Assembly (NCBI RefSeq): GCF_021025955.1
Contig: NZ_JAJNCL010000001.1
Span: forward strand, 682,001 to 746,000
Direction of reading: 5' to 3'
DNA length: 64,000 nt
From: Rhodococcus qingshengii
GTDB taxonomy: Bacteria > Actinomycetota > Actinomycetes > Mycobacteriales > Mycobacteriaceae
Below the pieces are notes generated by a model that did not search any database, was not told the DNA's origin, and was given only the letters and a program-made list of their open reading frames with translations. The position numbers were made by a program, and so were the translations under genes. Below, in pieces: positions 8,532 through 19,583 of this stretch (positions are counted from its first letter, which is position 1; each line of letters opens with the position of its first letter).

Positions 8532-9761
8532 ATGACTCTGCCTGCACACAGTGCCCACGCCGGATCTCCGGTGTACCTCGATCATGCCGCCACGACTCCG
8601 ATGTCGGCAGCCGCTATCGAGGCGATGACCGATACCTTCAAAACCGTGGGCAACGCGTCCTCGCTGCACGGCTCCGGTCGTGCGGCCCGGCGCCGCGTCG
8701 AGGAATCGCGCGAATCGATCGCCGCCAGCCTGGGCGCGCGGCCGTCGGAGGTCATTTTCACCTCCGGGGGAACCGAGAGCGACAACCTCGCGGTCAAGGG
8801 CATCTACTGGGCTCGCCGTGACGCCGATCCACGACGCACTCGCATTCTGGCCAGCTCCGTCGAGCATCATGCGGTGCTCGACGCCGTCGAGTGGCTCGAG
8901 CAGCACGAGGGCGCGCGCGTGACGTGGTTGCCGGTCGACGAGAACGGTGTGGTCGATCCGCAGACGTTGCGCGACGAACTGTCCGTCCACGCCGACGAAG
9001 TAGCACTGGTGACGGTGATGTGGGCCAACAACGAGGTCGGCTCGATCATGCCGATCGTGGAGTTGGCGGAGGTCTCGGCCGAGTTCGAGATTCCGATGCA
9101 CAGCGACGCGGTCCAGGCCGTTGCCCAATTGCCCGTCGACTTCGCAGCGAGCAAGTTGTCCGCGCTGAGCATCGCGGCGCATAAGTTCGGTGGACCGCAC
9201 GGCGTCGGTGCACTCTTGCTCGGACGCCAGGTTCCCTGTGTGCCGCTCCTTCACGGCGGTGGGCACGAACGTGATCTGCGTTCGGGCACTCCGGATACCG
9301 CGGGAGTTGTCGGCATGGCTGCGGCGTTGCGCGCAAACTTCGAGAACTTCGATTCCAGCACAAGGGAATTGGCGCAGCTGCGTGACCGTTTGATCGAGGG
9401 AGTCCTGGAGGTCCTTCCCGAGTCGGTGCTCAACGGCCCGACCGGATCCGATCGGCTTCCCGGTAACGCGCACTTCACCTTCCCCGGCTGCGAAGGCGAT
9501 TCGTTGCTGATGCTCCTCGACGCAGCCGGTATCGAATGTTCCACCGGTTCGGCCTGCACCGCCGGTGTGGCCAGGGCCAGCCACGTGTTGATCGCGATGG
9601 GCGTCGAATCGCCCGTAGCGCGTGGCTCACTGAGATTTTCGCTCGGACATACGTCGAGTGTCACCGATGTGGATGCGCTGCTCGCAGCGCTTCCACAAGT
9701 AGTAGAGCGCGCTCGGGCCGCCGGTCTTGCCGGTGCCGGTTCGCGTGGAGGGGATCGCTGA
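8532..9761 (+). CDS. iscS: Cysteine desulfurase, IscS/NifS class
   Basis: This class V PLP enzyme of 409 residues begins [13 protein letters not shown]. The PLP lysine is in [16 protein letters not shown] and the persulfide cysteine is in [15 protein letters not shown] on the mobile loop. It removes sulfur from cysteine. The gene overlaps mnmA by 1 nt and no iscU or sufU is near, so its main local job is probably sulfur supply for tRNA 2-thiolation; general Fe-S assembly is also possible. ATG 8532 was preferred over an upstream CTG/GTG reading because TATCCT at 8517-8522 lies 9 nt before it and the family begins here. The M. tuberculosis equivalent is Rv3025c. Confidence 0.92.
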   Translation: MTLPAHSAHAGSPVYLDHAATTPMSAAAIEAMTDTFKTVGNASSLHGSGRAARRRVEESRESIAASLGARPSEVIFTSGGTESDNLAVKGIYWARRDADPRRTRILASSVEHHAVLDAVEWLEQHEGARVTWLPVDENGVVDPQTLRDELSVHADEVALVTVMWANNEVGSIMPIVELAEVSAEFEIPMHSDAVQAVAQLPVDFAASKLSALSIAAHKFGGPHGVGALLLGRQVPCVPLLHGGGHERDLRSGTPDTAGVVGMAAALRANFENFDSSTRELAQLRDRLIEGVLEVLPESVLNGPTGSDRLPGNAHFTFPGCEGDSLLMLLDAAGIECSTGSACTAGVARASHVLIAMGVESPVARGSLRFSLGHTSSVTDVDALLAALPQVVERARAAGLAGAGSRGGDR

Positions 9762-10873
9762 TGCGAGTACTCGCAGCCATGAGCGGAGGTGTCGACTCCG
9801 CTGTCGCCGCCGCCCGCGCTGTTGCCGCCGGACATGACGTCGTCGGCGTTCACCTTGCGCTGTCCACGGCGCCGGGCGCATTGCGGACAGGTTCGCGGGG
9901 TTGTTGCTCGAAGGAAGATGCCGGCGACGCCAGGCGCGCCGCCGACGTCCTCGGAATACCCTTCTACGTCTGGGATTTCGCCGATCGCTTCAAGGAAGAC
10001 GTGATCGACGACTTCGTGGCGTCCTACGCGGCAGGTGAGACCCCTAACCCCTGCCTGCGCTGCAACGAGAAGATCAAGTTCACCGCACTCGCCGATCGTG
10101 CGGTCGCTCTCGGCTTCGACGCCGTGGCGACCGGTCACTACGCACGCCTCGAAGACGGTGTGCTGCGCCGGGCGGTCGACGCGGACAAGGACCAGTCGTA
10201 CGTCCTTGGTGTGCTGACGGCAGAGCAGCTTTCACGCGCGATGTTCCCGATCGGTGACACCCCGAAGGAACAGATCCGCGAGGAAGCCGCCGAGCGCGGC
10301 CTCGCTGTGGCGAACAAGCCTGACAGTCACGACATCTGCTTCATCCCGACCGGCGACACACGAGCATTCCTGGGTGCGCGCATCGGCGTTCGTCCCGGAA
10401 GCGTTGTCGACGCCGATTCGGGTGAAGTCCTCGCTGCGCACGACGGCGTCCACGGCTTCACGATCGGGCAGCGTAAGGGTCTCGGCGTCGAAGGTCCGGC
10501 GGGTGACGGCCGTCCGCGGTACGTGACCGCGATCGAGCCCGAAACCGGAACGGTCCGAGTGGGTTCGGCCAAGAATCTCGACGTCTGGGCCATCGCGGCG
10601 CAGCGTGCGATCTGGACTTCGGGCCAGGCGCCGGAGGGCCCGGTCGAATGTATGGTGCAGGTTCGTGCGCACGGCGGGCTGGCGGAGGCCGTCGCGGAGG
10701 CCGTCGATGACGGTACTTCAAGCGGCGGTATATCGATCTCGTTGCGCGAACCACTGACCGGCGTCGCAAGGGGACAAGCTGTCGTGTTGTATCGCCCCGA
10801 CAGCGAACTGGGCGACCAGGTCCTCGGCAGTGGCACCATCTCGGGCACCAAATCCGAGCCGAACACACTGTGA
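9761..10873 (+). CDS. mnmA: tRNA-specific 2-thiouridylase
   Basis: This 370-residue enzyme adds sulfur to U34 of tRNA(Lys, Glu, Gln). The PP-loop [10 protein letters not shown] near residue 9 binds ATP. The two catalytic cysteines are in [12 protein letters not shown] and [10 protein letters not shown], and the C-terminal beta-barrel begins near [21 protein letters not shown] serves as ribosome site and the ATG overlaps the iscS stop (TGATG). That fits transfer of persulfide from IscS. Length and motifs are normal. It is equivalent to Rv3024c (trmU). Confidence 0.95.
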   Translation: MRVLAAMSGGVDSAVAAARAVAAGHDVVGVHLALSTAPGALRTGSRGCCSKEDAGDARRAADVLGIPFYVWDFADRFKEDVIDDFVASYAAGETPNPCLRCNEKIKFTALADRAVALGFDAVATGHYARLEDGVLRRAVDADKDQSYVLGVLTAEQLSRAMFPIGDTPKEQIREEAAERGLAVANKPDSHDICFIPTGDTRAFLGARIGVRPGSVVDADSGEVLAAHDGVHGFTIGQRKGLGVEGPAGDGRPRYVTAIEPETGTVRVGSAKNLDVWAIAAQRAIWTSGQAPEGPVECMVQVRAHGGLAEAVAEAVDDGTSSGGISISLREPLTGVARGQAVVLYRPDSELGDQVLGSGTISGTKSEPNTL

Positions 10874-11892
10874 CGCAGCAGGTTTCCATCGGTGGCCTCG
10901 TCACCGGAATCGGATCCTGGCCGGGCACGGATGCCCGCGAAAGTGCCGCAACCATCCTCGGCGAGCTTGGCGGTTTCCCACATCTGGTGGAGCTGCCGGG
11001 CCGCGGTCTCGGCGCAGACATGGTCGGCCGGGCAGGCGCCATTTTGGTCGACATCAACCTCGACGCCTCGACGCGTGCCTATCGCGTAGTGCCTCGGCGG
11101 GGCAACGTGGCGAAGCGGGCCGAGGACTTCCTGAATCAGGATCTCGACGCACTCGAGGAAGCCTGGGAGTCGGCCCGCTTGGTCGGCGGAGATCACGTGA
11201 TCAAGCTCCAAGCTGCCGGCCCGTTGACGCTCGGCGCCGAGATCGAGGTCGCGAACGGCTCGCGAGTTCTCGTCGACCGCGGGGCGCTCCGCGACATCGC
11301 AGAATCACTCGGTGAGGGCCTCGCGCGTCATGCGGCCGAGGTCACTCGCCGCACCGGCGCCACAGTGGTGATCCAGTTGGACGAGCCTCAGATCGCGGCC
11401 GTACTGGCCGGTTCGCTGCCAGGGCGCACCAAGATGGAGAGCGTTCCGGCACTGCCCGAACCTGAGGCGCTCGCCGTTCTCGACTCGACGATCAGCGGTT
11501 GCGGGCTGCCCACGATCGTCCACAGCTGCGGCGCCGACATGCCGTGGGATCTGCTGAGGCGAAGCCACGCGTTCGGCGTTAGCTTCGACATGTCCCTCAT
11601 CGGCTCACGCGATCTCGACGGCATCGGCCAATTGTTCGACGCCGGCAAGGAATTGGCGCTCGGTCTGGTTCCGTCCGTGAAGCCGGAAAAGCCGGTGACG
11701 TGGAAAGAGTGCGCGATGCCTGCCGTCACGCTGACCGATCGTCTCGGATTCTCGCGTGAACTCCTGCAGACCCAGGTCGCGGTGACCCCACGCTGTGGTC
11801 TTGCGGGTGCGAGCCTGGAGTGGGCTCGTGCCGCTCTTCGACTGAGCACAGACGTCGGCAAGGCATTGGTGGACGATCCCTCGGCGTTCTGA
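10870..11892 (+). CDS. MetE-like (cobalamin-independent methionine synthase fold) protein, Rv3015c-like
   Basis: This 340-residue protein corresponds only to the C-terminal catalytic barrel of MetE, so it is not a full 750-residue methionine synthase. It has [16 protein letters not shown] at the N-terminus, [13 protein letters not shown] mid-protein, a zinc-type H-x-C in [12 protein letters not shown] and a later cysteine in [11 protein letters not shown]. In MetE a third ligand is Glu; the aligned strand here reads VSFDMSL with Asp. The GTG start overlaps the mnmA stop (GTGA), so it belongs to the iscS-mnmA transcript. The physiological methyl acceptor is unknown; Rv3015c is likewise uncharacterised as far as I know. 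Confidence 0.7.
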   Translation: MTQQVSIGGLVTGIGSWPGTDARESAATILGELGGFPHLVELPGRGLGADMVGRAGAILVDINLDASTRAYRVVPRRGNVAKRAEDFLNQDLDALEEAWESARLVGGDHVIKLQAAGPLTLGAEIEVANGSRVLVDRGALRDIAESLGEGLARHAAEVTRRTGATVVIQLDEPQIAAVLAGSLPGRTKMESVPALPEPEALAVLDSTISGCGLPTIVHSCGADMPWDLLRRSHAFGVSFDMSLIGSRDLDGIGQLFDAGKELALGLVPSVKPEKPVTWKECAMPAVTLTDRLGFSRELLQTQVAVTPRCGLAGASLEWARAALRLSTDVGKALVDDPSAF

Positions 11893-11922
11893 TGCGTGGA
11901 GTCATGTGGTGTGTCGGTGTGA

Positions 11923-14043
<2,121 letters not shown>

Positions 14044-14090
14044 CTTTGTCCGATTTCTGAGATTGGCGTGTGGGGTGCCATAGTGACGCC

Positions 14091-14579
14091 ATGATCGAGA
14101 TTCGTGAAGTTCTGCCGGCAGAGTTCGAGACCGTCGGTGAGCTGACTGTGCAGTCGTACGTGGGTGGCGGATTTGTCGCCGACGGATCCCCGTACGCGGA
14201 GCGCCTGCGCGACACCGCAACTCGGGTGGAGCAGGGGCGGGTGCTGGTTGCCGTTCTCGGCGATCAGGTCGTGGGTTCGTTGACGATTGCCGAGCCCGGT
14301 ACGCCCTTCGCCGACGTTGCGCAGAAGGGTGAACTCGAGTTCCGCATGCTGGCGGTCTCGCCACAGGCTCGGGGATCGGGCGCCGGAACCGCATTGGTTC
14401 GCGCCGTGATCGCCGACGCTTACGATCGCGGCGATCACTCGGTGGTCATTTCGACGCAGCCCGAGATGGTTGATGCGCGTCGTATCTACGACCGCAACGG
14501 TTTTGTCCCGGATCCCGAGCGCGCGTGGGAGCCCATTCGCGGCATGGAACTGACCGTCATGGTTCGCGGTCTGGCCTGA
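14091..14579 (+). CDS. GNAT family N-acetyltransferase
   Basis: This 162-residue single-domain GNAT has the acetyl-CoA motif A around LEFRMLAVSPQARGSGAGTA (about residues 83-102) and a conserved C-terminal YDRNGFVPDPERAWE. The substrate is not evident. CATAGT lies 6 nt before ATG 14091 and there is no ribosome site, so a leaderless transcript is likely and the upstream 7-codon extension is less probable. It lies between ligA and the convergent ACT-domain gene, an insertion relative to M. tuberculosis as I recall it. Confidence 0.75.
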   Translation: MIEIREVLPAEFETVGELTVQSYVGGGFVADGSPYAERLRDTATRVEQGRVLVAVLGDQVVGSLTIAEPGTPFADVAQKGELEFRMLAVSPQARGSGAGTALVRAVIADAYDRGDHSVVISTQPEMVDARRIYDRNGFVPDPERAWEPIRGMELTVMVRGLA

Positions 14580-14592
14580 TTACCCAGGCTGG

Positions 14593-15243
14593 TCAACCCA
14601 GTACCGTCGCGACGATTCCTGCGAGGTAGCCGAGGCGGGCTATCTCAGAGGGGCGGAATTCGGGTCCACCGGGGCGGCCGAGCATGAGGACTCGATTGCC
14701 GGAACCGAGAGGTGCGGCAGCGAGGCTGGTGTTCATGTCGCGCCATACGTCCGGAACCCAATCCGCCTCGCCGTCGAGTGCAGTGGGCTTGTCCAGCGGC
14801 ATCCATGGAATGTCGGTGGCGTGGGTTTCCGGCGCACCGGCGCTCCCGACGACGCGGTACGCCCCGCGCTTGCCGATGTCCGCGACGACGCACCATCCGA
14901 CTCGCAGTACACGCGGCGCGCCGTCGACGAGGACCTGTAGTCGATCGTTTCTGGCGGTGGCGACGGAGTCGATCAGCTCGAGTTCACGGTGAGTGTCGAG
15001 AATCCCGGCGTAGGGGCGGATCGAATCGACCAGCACGTCGGGCAGATGCTCGGCAGCGGTGATCAAAGTGTCGGGCAGTGCGCCGGGTTCGACGTCGACC
15101 ACGAGGTCGTCGATGGCAAATCCGTCGCCTCGCTCCACGACGTCGAGCGAGAGGATGTCTGCGCCCACGGATCCGAGAGCTACGGCGAGCGCGCCGAGGC
15201 TGCCGGGTCGGTCGGGCAGTTGGACGCGAAGCAGGTACGACAC
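14593..15243 (-). CDS. ACT-domain protein, Rv3013-like
   Basis: This 216-residue protein begins SYLLRVQLPDRPGSLGALAV, a clear ACT domain (about residues 1-75) of the kind that binds amino acids. It is followed by an uncharacterised C-terminal domain of about 130 residues. Such proteins are presumed to sense an amino acid, but no partner enzyme is fused. The GTG start at 15243 has AAAGG 8 nt upstream. Position between ligA and gatC, on the opposite strand, matches Rv3013. Function unknown. Confidence 0.65.
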   Translation of the reverse strand: MSYLLRVQLPDRPGSLGALAVALGSVGADILSLDVVERGDGFAIDDLVVDVEPGALPDTLITAAEHLPDVLVDSIRPYAGILDTHRELELIDSVATARNDRLQVLVDGAPRVLRVGWCVVADIGKRGAYRVVGSAGAPETHATDIPWMPLDKPTALDGEADWVPDVWRDMNTSLAAAPLGSGNRVLMLGRPGGPEFRPSEIARLGYLAGIVATVLG

Positions 15244-15407
15244 GTGCGTGCCTTTCGCTCATCGGTTCTTGCCCGGATCACGTCGACCCGGGCCACACCC
15301 ATCTTTGCACTTGCTCAGCACGCGTTGGTGGGCGCCGCGGCGGTGTCACATCGGGTGCACATGCTTGTCACACGAGCGAAACACGAGGTGGATTCGACGT
15401 GGCGGTG

Positions 15408-15457
15408 GACACAGTAGGCGTGCGTACCGGTCGACACAGCAGGCGTGCTTACAGGTC
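15408..15457 (+). repeat. 25-bp tandem direct repeat upstream of gatC
   Basis: Two adjacent 25-bp units (15408-15432 and 15433-15457) share GACACAG, AGGCGTGC and GGTC blocks and differ at three positions. The second unit ends 16 nt before the TAGGCT -10 box, so the array covers the -35 region of the gatCA promoter. Confidence 0.55.
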
Positions 15458-15473
15458 TGTGTCGGCGAGGAAC

Positions 15474-15479
15474 TAGGCT
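15474..15479 (+). promoter_or_regulatory. -10 hexamer of gatCA
   Basis: TAGGCT, with an expected transcript start near 15486-15489. An ATG at 15489 could begin a leaderless, 11-residue longer GatC. The GTG at 15522 has a ribosome site and gives the normal family length. Confidence 0.5.
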
Positions 15480-15521
15480 GGACCGGCAATGTTCACGTCC
15501 TCTTCCGAAAGGGGCCCCGCG

Positions 15522-15821
15522 GTGCCTGCCATCTCCCGTGACGAGGTCGCGCACCTCGCGCGGCTGTCCAGACTCGCCCTGTCCGATGCCGAACTCGACG
15601 AGTTCGCCGGTCAGTTGGATTCGATTCTCAACCACGTCAAGGTGGTCACCGAGGTTGCGGCCGACGACGTCCCGCCCATGGCGAACCCCAATGCCGTCAC
15701 CAACGTGACCCGCCCTGACGTGATCGTGCCCGGGTTGACCCCGGAGCAGGCATTGTCCGGAGCACCCGCAGTCGAACAGGATCGCTTTGCGGTTCCGCAG
15801 ATCCTTGGAGAGGGCGAATGA
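15522..15821 (+). CDS. gatC: Aspartyl/glutamyl-tRNA amidotransferase subunit C
   Basis: GatC of 99 residues, reading [20 protein letters not shown] from GTG 15522. It wraps around GatA and GatB and stabilises the complex. AAAGGGG about 8 nt before the GTG is the ribosome site, and 99 residues is the usual length in related actinobacteria. ATG 15489 would add 11 residues that are not typical of the family. The stop overlaps gatA by 4 nt (ATGA). Equivalent to Rv3012c. Confidence 0.9.
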   Translation: MPAISRDEVAHLARLSRLALSDAELDEFAGQLDSILNHVKVVTEVAADDVPPMANPNAVTNVTRPDVIVPGLTPEQALSGAPAVEQDRFAVPQILGEGE

Positions 15822-17296
15822 CCGATCTGACCACGCTGGACGCCGCTGAGCTGGCCGGCAAGATCCACTCGCGTGAGGTGTCCTCCGTAGAGGTCACGCA
15901 GGCGCATCTCGACCGCATCGCGGCCGTCGACACCGAGTATCACGCCTTCCTGCACGTTGCAGGCGAACAGGCTCTCGAAGCCGCCGCAGCAGTGGACAAC
16001 TCGCTCGCAGGCGGAAACGAACCCGCTTCGGCACTCGCCGGCGTTCCGATCGCGTTGAAGGACATCTTCACCACGACGGACATGCCGACCACCTGTGCGT
16101 CGAAGATTCTCGAAGGCTGGGTCGCGCCGTACGACGCGACTCTGACGTCGAAGCTGCGCGCTGCCGGCATCCCGATCCTCGGCAAGACGAACCTCGACGA
16201 GTTCGCGATGGGCTCTTCGACCGAGAACTCGGCCTTCGGCCCGACGCGTAACCCGTGGGACGTCACCCGCATCCCCGGTGGTTCGGGCGGCGGTAGCGCA
16301 GCGGCGCTCGCGTCCCGTCAGGCCCCGCTGGCCATCGGCACCGACACCGGCGGTTCGATCCGTCAGCCCGCTGCGGTCACCGCGACGGTCGGAACCAAGC
16401 CGACGTACGGAACTGTCTCACGCTTCGGACTCGTCGCGTGCGCCTCCTCGCTCGATCAGGGCGGTCCCTGTGGTCGAACCGTGCTCGACACCGCTCTGCT
16501 GCACGAGGTCATCGCCGGGCACGATCCGCGTGACTCCACGTCCATCGACGCCCCCGTGCGTCCGGTCGTCGCCGCAGCACGCGAAGGTGCAAACGGCGAC
16601 CTGCGCGGCGTCAAGGTCGGTGTGGTCAAGGAACTTCACTCCGACAGCTATCAGCCCGGCGTCATCGCTTCCTTCGACGCGGCCGTCGAGCAGCTCAAGG
16701 CACTCGGTGCCGAGGTCGTCGAGGTCTCGTGCCCGAGCTTCGAGCACGCACTCGCGTCGTACTACCTGGTGCTGCCCAGTGAGGTCTCGTCCAACCTGGC
16801 TCGCTTCGACGCCATGCGCTACGGACTGCGTGTCGACGACGGCAACATGAGTGCCGACCAGGTCATGGCCGCAACTCGCGCCGCCGGTTTCGGTCCGGAG
16901 GTCAAGCGCCGCATCATGATCGGTACCTACGCACTGTCCTCGGGCTACTACGACGCCTACTACGGTTCGGCGCTCAAGGTTCGTACGCTCATCGCGCGCG
17001 ATTTCGACAAGGCCTACGAGAAGGTGGACGTACTGGTCTCGCCGACCAGCCCGTTCACCCCGTGGAAGTTGGGCGAGAAGGTCGGCGATCCGCTGGCCAT
17101 GTACCTCTCGGACCTGTGCACGTTGCCGACCAACCTGGCCGGACACTGCGCGATGTCGGTGCCCTCGGGTCTGTCCGCGGACGACAACCTGCCGGTGGGC
17201 TTGCAGATCATGGCGCCCGCCATGGCTGACGAGCGCCTCTACCGCGTCGGTGCCGCCTACGAAGCTGCACGCGGCCCGATTGCAACTGCAGTCTGA
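15818..17296 (+). CDS. gatA: Aspartyl/glutamyl-tRNA amidotransferase subunit A
   Basis: This 492-residue amidase-signature enzyme releases ammonia from glutamine for transamidation of Glu-tRNA(Gln) or Asp-tRNA(Asn). The catalytic lysine is in [10 protein letters not shown], the cis-serine in [20 protein letters not shown], and the nucleophile serine in [12 protein letters not shown]. It overlaps gatC and works with gatB, which lies 5.4 kb away beyond the hydrolase pair, a two-component system and pfkA. It ends 8 nt before palindrome copy 2, which also separates it from the convergent hydrolase. Confidence 0.96.
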   Translation: MTDLTTLDAAELAGKIHSREVSSVEVTQAHLDRIAAVDTEYHAFLHVAGEQALEAAAAVDNSLAGGNEPASALAGVPIALKDIFTTTDMPTTCASKILEGWVAPYDATLTSKLRAAGIPILGKTNLDEFAMGSSTENSAFGPTRNPWDVTRIPGGSGGGSAAALASRQAPLAIGTDTGGSIRQPAAVTATVGTKPTYGTVSRFGLVACASSLDQGGPCGRTVLDTALLHEVIAGHDPRDSTSIDAPVRPVVAAAREGANGDLRGVKVGVVKELHSDSYQPGVIASFDAAVEQLKALGAEVVEVSCPSFEHALASYYLVLPSEVSSNLARFDAMRYGLRVDDGNMSADQVMAATRAAGFGPEVKRRIMIGTYALSSGYYDAYYGSALKVRTLIARDFDKAYEKVDVLVSPTSPFTPWKLGEKVGDPLAMYLSDLCTLPTNLAGHCAMSVPSGLSADDNLPVGLQIMAPAMADERLYRVGAAYEAARGPIATAV

Positions 17297-17304
17297 CTTG
17301 TTTG

Positions 17305-17348
17305 CTGTGCGCCTTTATTAACCCTCCGCGGTTGATAAAGGCGCACAG
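17305..17348. repeat. Dispersed 44-bp palindrome, copy 2 (between convergent gatA and abhydrolase)
   Basis: Arm CTGTGCGCCTTTATTAACC (17305-17323), loop CTCCGC, arm GGTTGATAAAGGCGCACAG (17330-17348). Only one position is not Watson-Crick (a T.G wobble). Flanking TTTG and CAGTTT extend the stem by about 2 pairs. It is the same family as copies at 6622 and 38044 and is probably a bidirectional terminator. Confidence 0.75.
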
Positions 17349-17353
17349 CAGTT

Positions 17354-18748
17354 TCAGGAGCAGGTCCCCAAAGCCGTCCCCTGATCGGTTCCGTAGCGAT
17401 GACCGTGGCCGGCGGGAACACCGAGCGAACCGAGCATGTCTGCGGTCGTCTGCAAGAACGTGACGCCTGGAATCCACTGCGGGATCGGGGCATCCTGGAC
17501 GGCGCGGCTCAGGTCCGGCTTCTGTGTGGCGAGGGCGGGGGACCACCACACCACCGGGTCGGATGTGTTCGCGAGGACGGTTGCGCCCTCCGTCCGCGTC
17601 GCGCCCGCCGGGGGACCGGCCCACAACACGTCGCACGCGGTGGTGGGGCTTTTCTCCATTAACGCAGCACTGCCCCCGACGGCGCCCAGGCTCTGTCCGT
17701 AGAGGAACAAGTCCGGTCGCTCTTCGGTCGGCATCGAGGCGATGTGTGTACCGACCGCGGTGAACAGAGCGGTGGCCGAATCTTCGGCCTCGTCTCGGCT
17801 GAACAGGAATGTAGCCCAACTGGGTGCGTCGGAGTACTGCTGGCCGACTATCGCGACGTCGCCGCCGAACCGTTGCTCGATACCGTCGACTGCGTGCGTG
17901 TCGATCCACCCCGAGCCGGTCGGAACGGCTACCACGACGCTGTTGCGGGCAAAGCCGCCGACGCGATCGAGTTCACTCACGGCGAGAGCGGCACGCGATG
18001 CGGCGTTGGGTGAGGAATCCACACCGGCGTAGACGCGCACCGAGTCTTCACGCGGATCGGTGGCAACGAACTTACGTCCCTCCGCGCCCATCGACGTCCA
18101 CGAGATGAGAGATTCGGGGCTGCCTGACACGGAGGCCGAAAGTGGCTGTGTCAGAGCAGTGTCGATGTACGCGTTGGAACTGTCGAACGAATCGGAAAGA
18201 CCGTTCCACACGGCGGGACCAACTACCAACTGCACTCCGAGAACACCCATGACCAGTGCGCCGACGCTCCGCGCGAAACCCATCCACCGCAGCGCCTTCG
18301 AAATTCCGACCCCGATGCCCCAGAGACCAAGTGCGGTCAGTGCTGCAATGCAACCCGCCTCCGCCCAGTGGAGAAGTCCGGCAGACGGTGCGCCCATCGC
18401 CGCTCGCAACGAGTTCTGCCAACTGGAGGCGGCGAAGACAGCGATCGCGGCGGCGGCCGTCGACAACCCCAATGCGCTGATGCGCCAATGATGTTCGTCG
18501 AATCGGGCCTTCACACTATCGGAGACGAGTCGACGCGCAACCGCGGAGAACGCCCACATCGCCAGTAGTCCGGCCGCGACGAGCAGACCGCTGAACGCGC
18601 CCTGGAGCACGGCTGATCTCGGCAGCAGTCCGGGAGCAAGTGAGATGGCGGACATCGCTGCCACGGCGACGCTCGTCGACACTCGGGGGAGTGCGAGCGC
18701 CCCGACTCGGGCGAGGGCAGGGTTCCGTGACGCATTCAGAACGCTCAT
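17354..18748 (-). CDS. Membrane alpha/beta-hydrolase, abhydrolase_9 (PF10081-like) family
   Basis: This 464-residue protein has an N-terminal membrane part with hydrophobic segments near residues 24-42, 48-70, 88-106, 125-148 and 160-178. A C-terminal alpha/beta-hydrolase domain follows, with a nucleophile elbow in LFLYGQSLGAVGGSAAL (GQSLG) and acidic and His residues further on. M. tuberculosis Rv1069c belongs to the same family. The natural substrate is unknown; the membrane part suggests a lipid or envelope ester. Its ATG overlaps the stop of the upstream phospholipase-A2-like gene (ATGA), so the two are probably one operon. Confidence 0.72.
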   Translation of the reverse strand: MSVLNASRNPALARVGALALPRVSTSVAVAAMSAISLAPGLLPRSAVLQGAFSGLLVAAGLLAMWAFSAVARRLVSDSVKARFDEHHWRISALGLSTAAAAIAVFAASSWQNSLRAAMGAPSAGLLHWAEAGCIAALTALGLWGIGVGISKALRWMGFARSVGALVMGVLGVQLVVGPAVWNGLSDSFDSSNAYIDTALTQPLSASVSGSPESLISWTSMGAEGRKFVATDPREDSVRVYAGVDSSPNAASRAALAVSELDRVGGFARNSVVVAVPTGSGWIDTHAVDGIEQRFGGDVAIVGQQYSDAPSWATFLFSRDEAEDSATALFTAVGTHIASMPTEERPDLFLYGQSLGAVGGSAALMEKSPTTACDVLWAGPPAGATRTEGATVLANTSDPVVWWSPALATQKPDLSRAVQDAPIPQWIPGVTFLQTTADMLGSLGVPAGHGHRYGTDQGTALGTCS

Positions 18749-19419
18749 GCTGCAACCGCTTTCGGAGAGGAGGAGAACCCGTTCGACGGATCGAGACGCC
18801 GCGACCGCACGAGGGTGAAGCCGAGAGCGGAGACAGCGAAGACTCCGGCCGCGCCGTAACCGAAGCCTGATTCAGCGACCGGTGTCAGATAGCTTTGGCG
18901 CCAGGAATTTCCGTTCACCGCTGTGACGGCTACATCGGCCATCGCGAAGCAATACCCTCGTGAGAGAAAAGACGTACGGTCTTCACACGCGGCATGCATT
19001 CGCTCGTCGAGCTGACCGTCGAGGACCTGACGTGCCCACGGCCCCAGTTCAGTTCCGTGCGAATGCGCGTAGCGGAGGAGGTCGTAGCCGAGATCGTGCG
19101 CTTTGCAGGCCGAGTCGAATTCGTCGGGAAGTGGGACCGGCGACGAGCAGTCGCCGTGGGGATTGGCGAGGTATCCATCGACGACGGTGGGGGTGTAGCC
19201 CGCGAATGCCGCAAAGTCCGCCGGGATGGTGGTCACAGCGTCAGAGGCATCCGCGGTAGTCACAGTGACGATCGCCCTGGATGCGTTCGAGTTCTCGGTG
19301 CGCGGCGGCTCGGCGCCGCTCGATCCGGCAGTGACGATGATTGCCGCCGTTGCAGCCAGCGCCAGGGCAGCCCAGGTGCCGGCGCTTCGAGAGAGGTCTT
19401 TCACCCGTGTGATCCGCAT
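18745..19419 (-). CDS. Phospholipase A2-like membrane-anchored secreted protein
   Basis: This 224-residue protein has an N-terminal signal or anchor (about residues 14-32). Its middle domain carries the prokaryotic phospholipase A2 pattern: DGCSS-like DCSSPVPLPDEFDSACKAHD leading to the His-Asp pair at residues 108-109 in KAHDLGYDLLRY, with cysteines at 91, 105, 145 and 157 able to form two disulfides. A C-terminal transmembrane segment (about 187-205) and basic tail would hold it in the membrane with the enzyme outside. Lipid cleavage is inferred from motifs. I chose ATG 19419 because TAGCGT lies exactly 7 nt upstream (plus-strand 19427-19432), fitting a leaderless start. An open frame continues to TTG 19443. 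Confidence 0.65.
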   Translation of the reverse strand: MRITRVKDLSRSAGTWAALALAATAAIIVTAGSSGAEPPRTENSNASRAIVTVTTADASDAVTTIPADFAAFAGYTPTVVDGYLANPHGDCSSPVPLPDEFDSACKAHDLGYDLLRYAHSHGTELGPWARQVLDGQLDERMHAACEDRTSFLSRGYCFAMADVAVTAVNGNSWRQSYLTPVAESGFGYGAAGVFAVSALGFTLVRSRRLDPSNGFSSSPKAVAA

Positions 19420-19571
19420 GCCGTTCACGCTATGAACGGACAATCCTGGCGGTCATCGCTCTGTGGAGGGGTTCTCCGACGCGTATTCGGGTGAGAATTC
19501 CCTCCCCTGTGATACCTCGGAGGTAGGGGGATCTCACTCTGCAGTATGAGGACTTTCGGGGTTCGTCTTCA

Positions 19572-19577
19572 TAGGCT
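19572..19577 (+). promoter_or_regulatory. -10 hexamer of the sensor kinase gene (leaderless)
   Basis: TAGGCT followed by 6 nt and the GTG start at 19584. The same TAGGCT-N6-GTG arrangement is repeated before the response regulator gene. Confidence 0.5.
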
Positions 19578-19583
19578 TGACGG

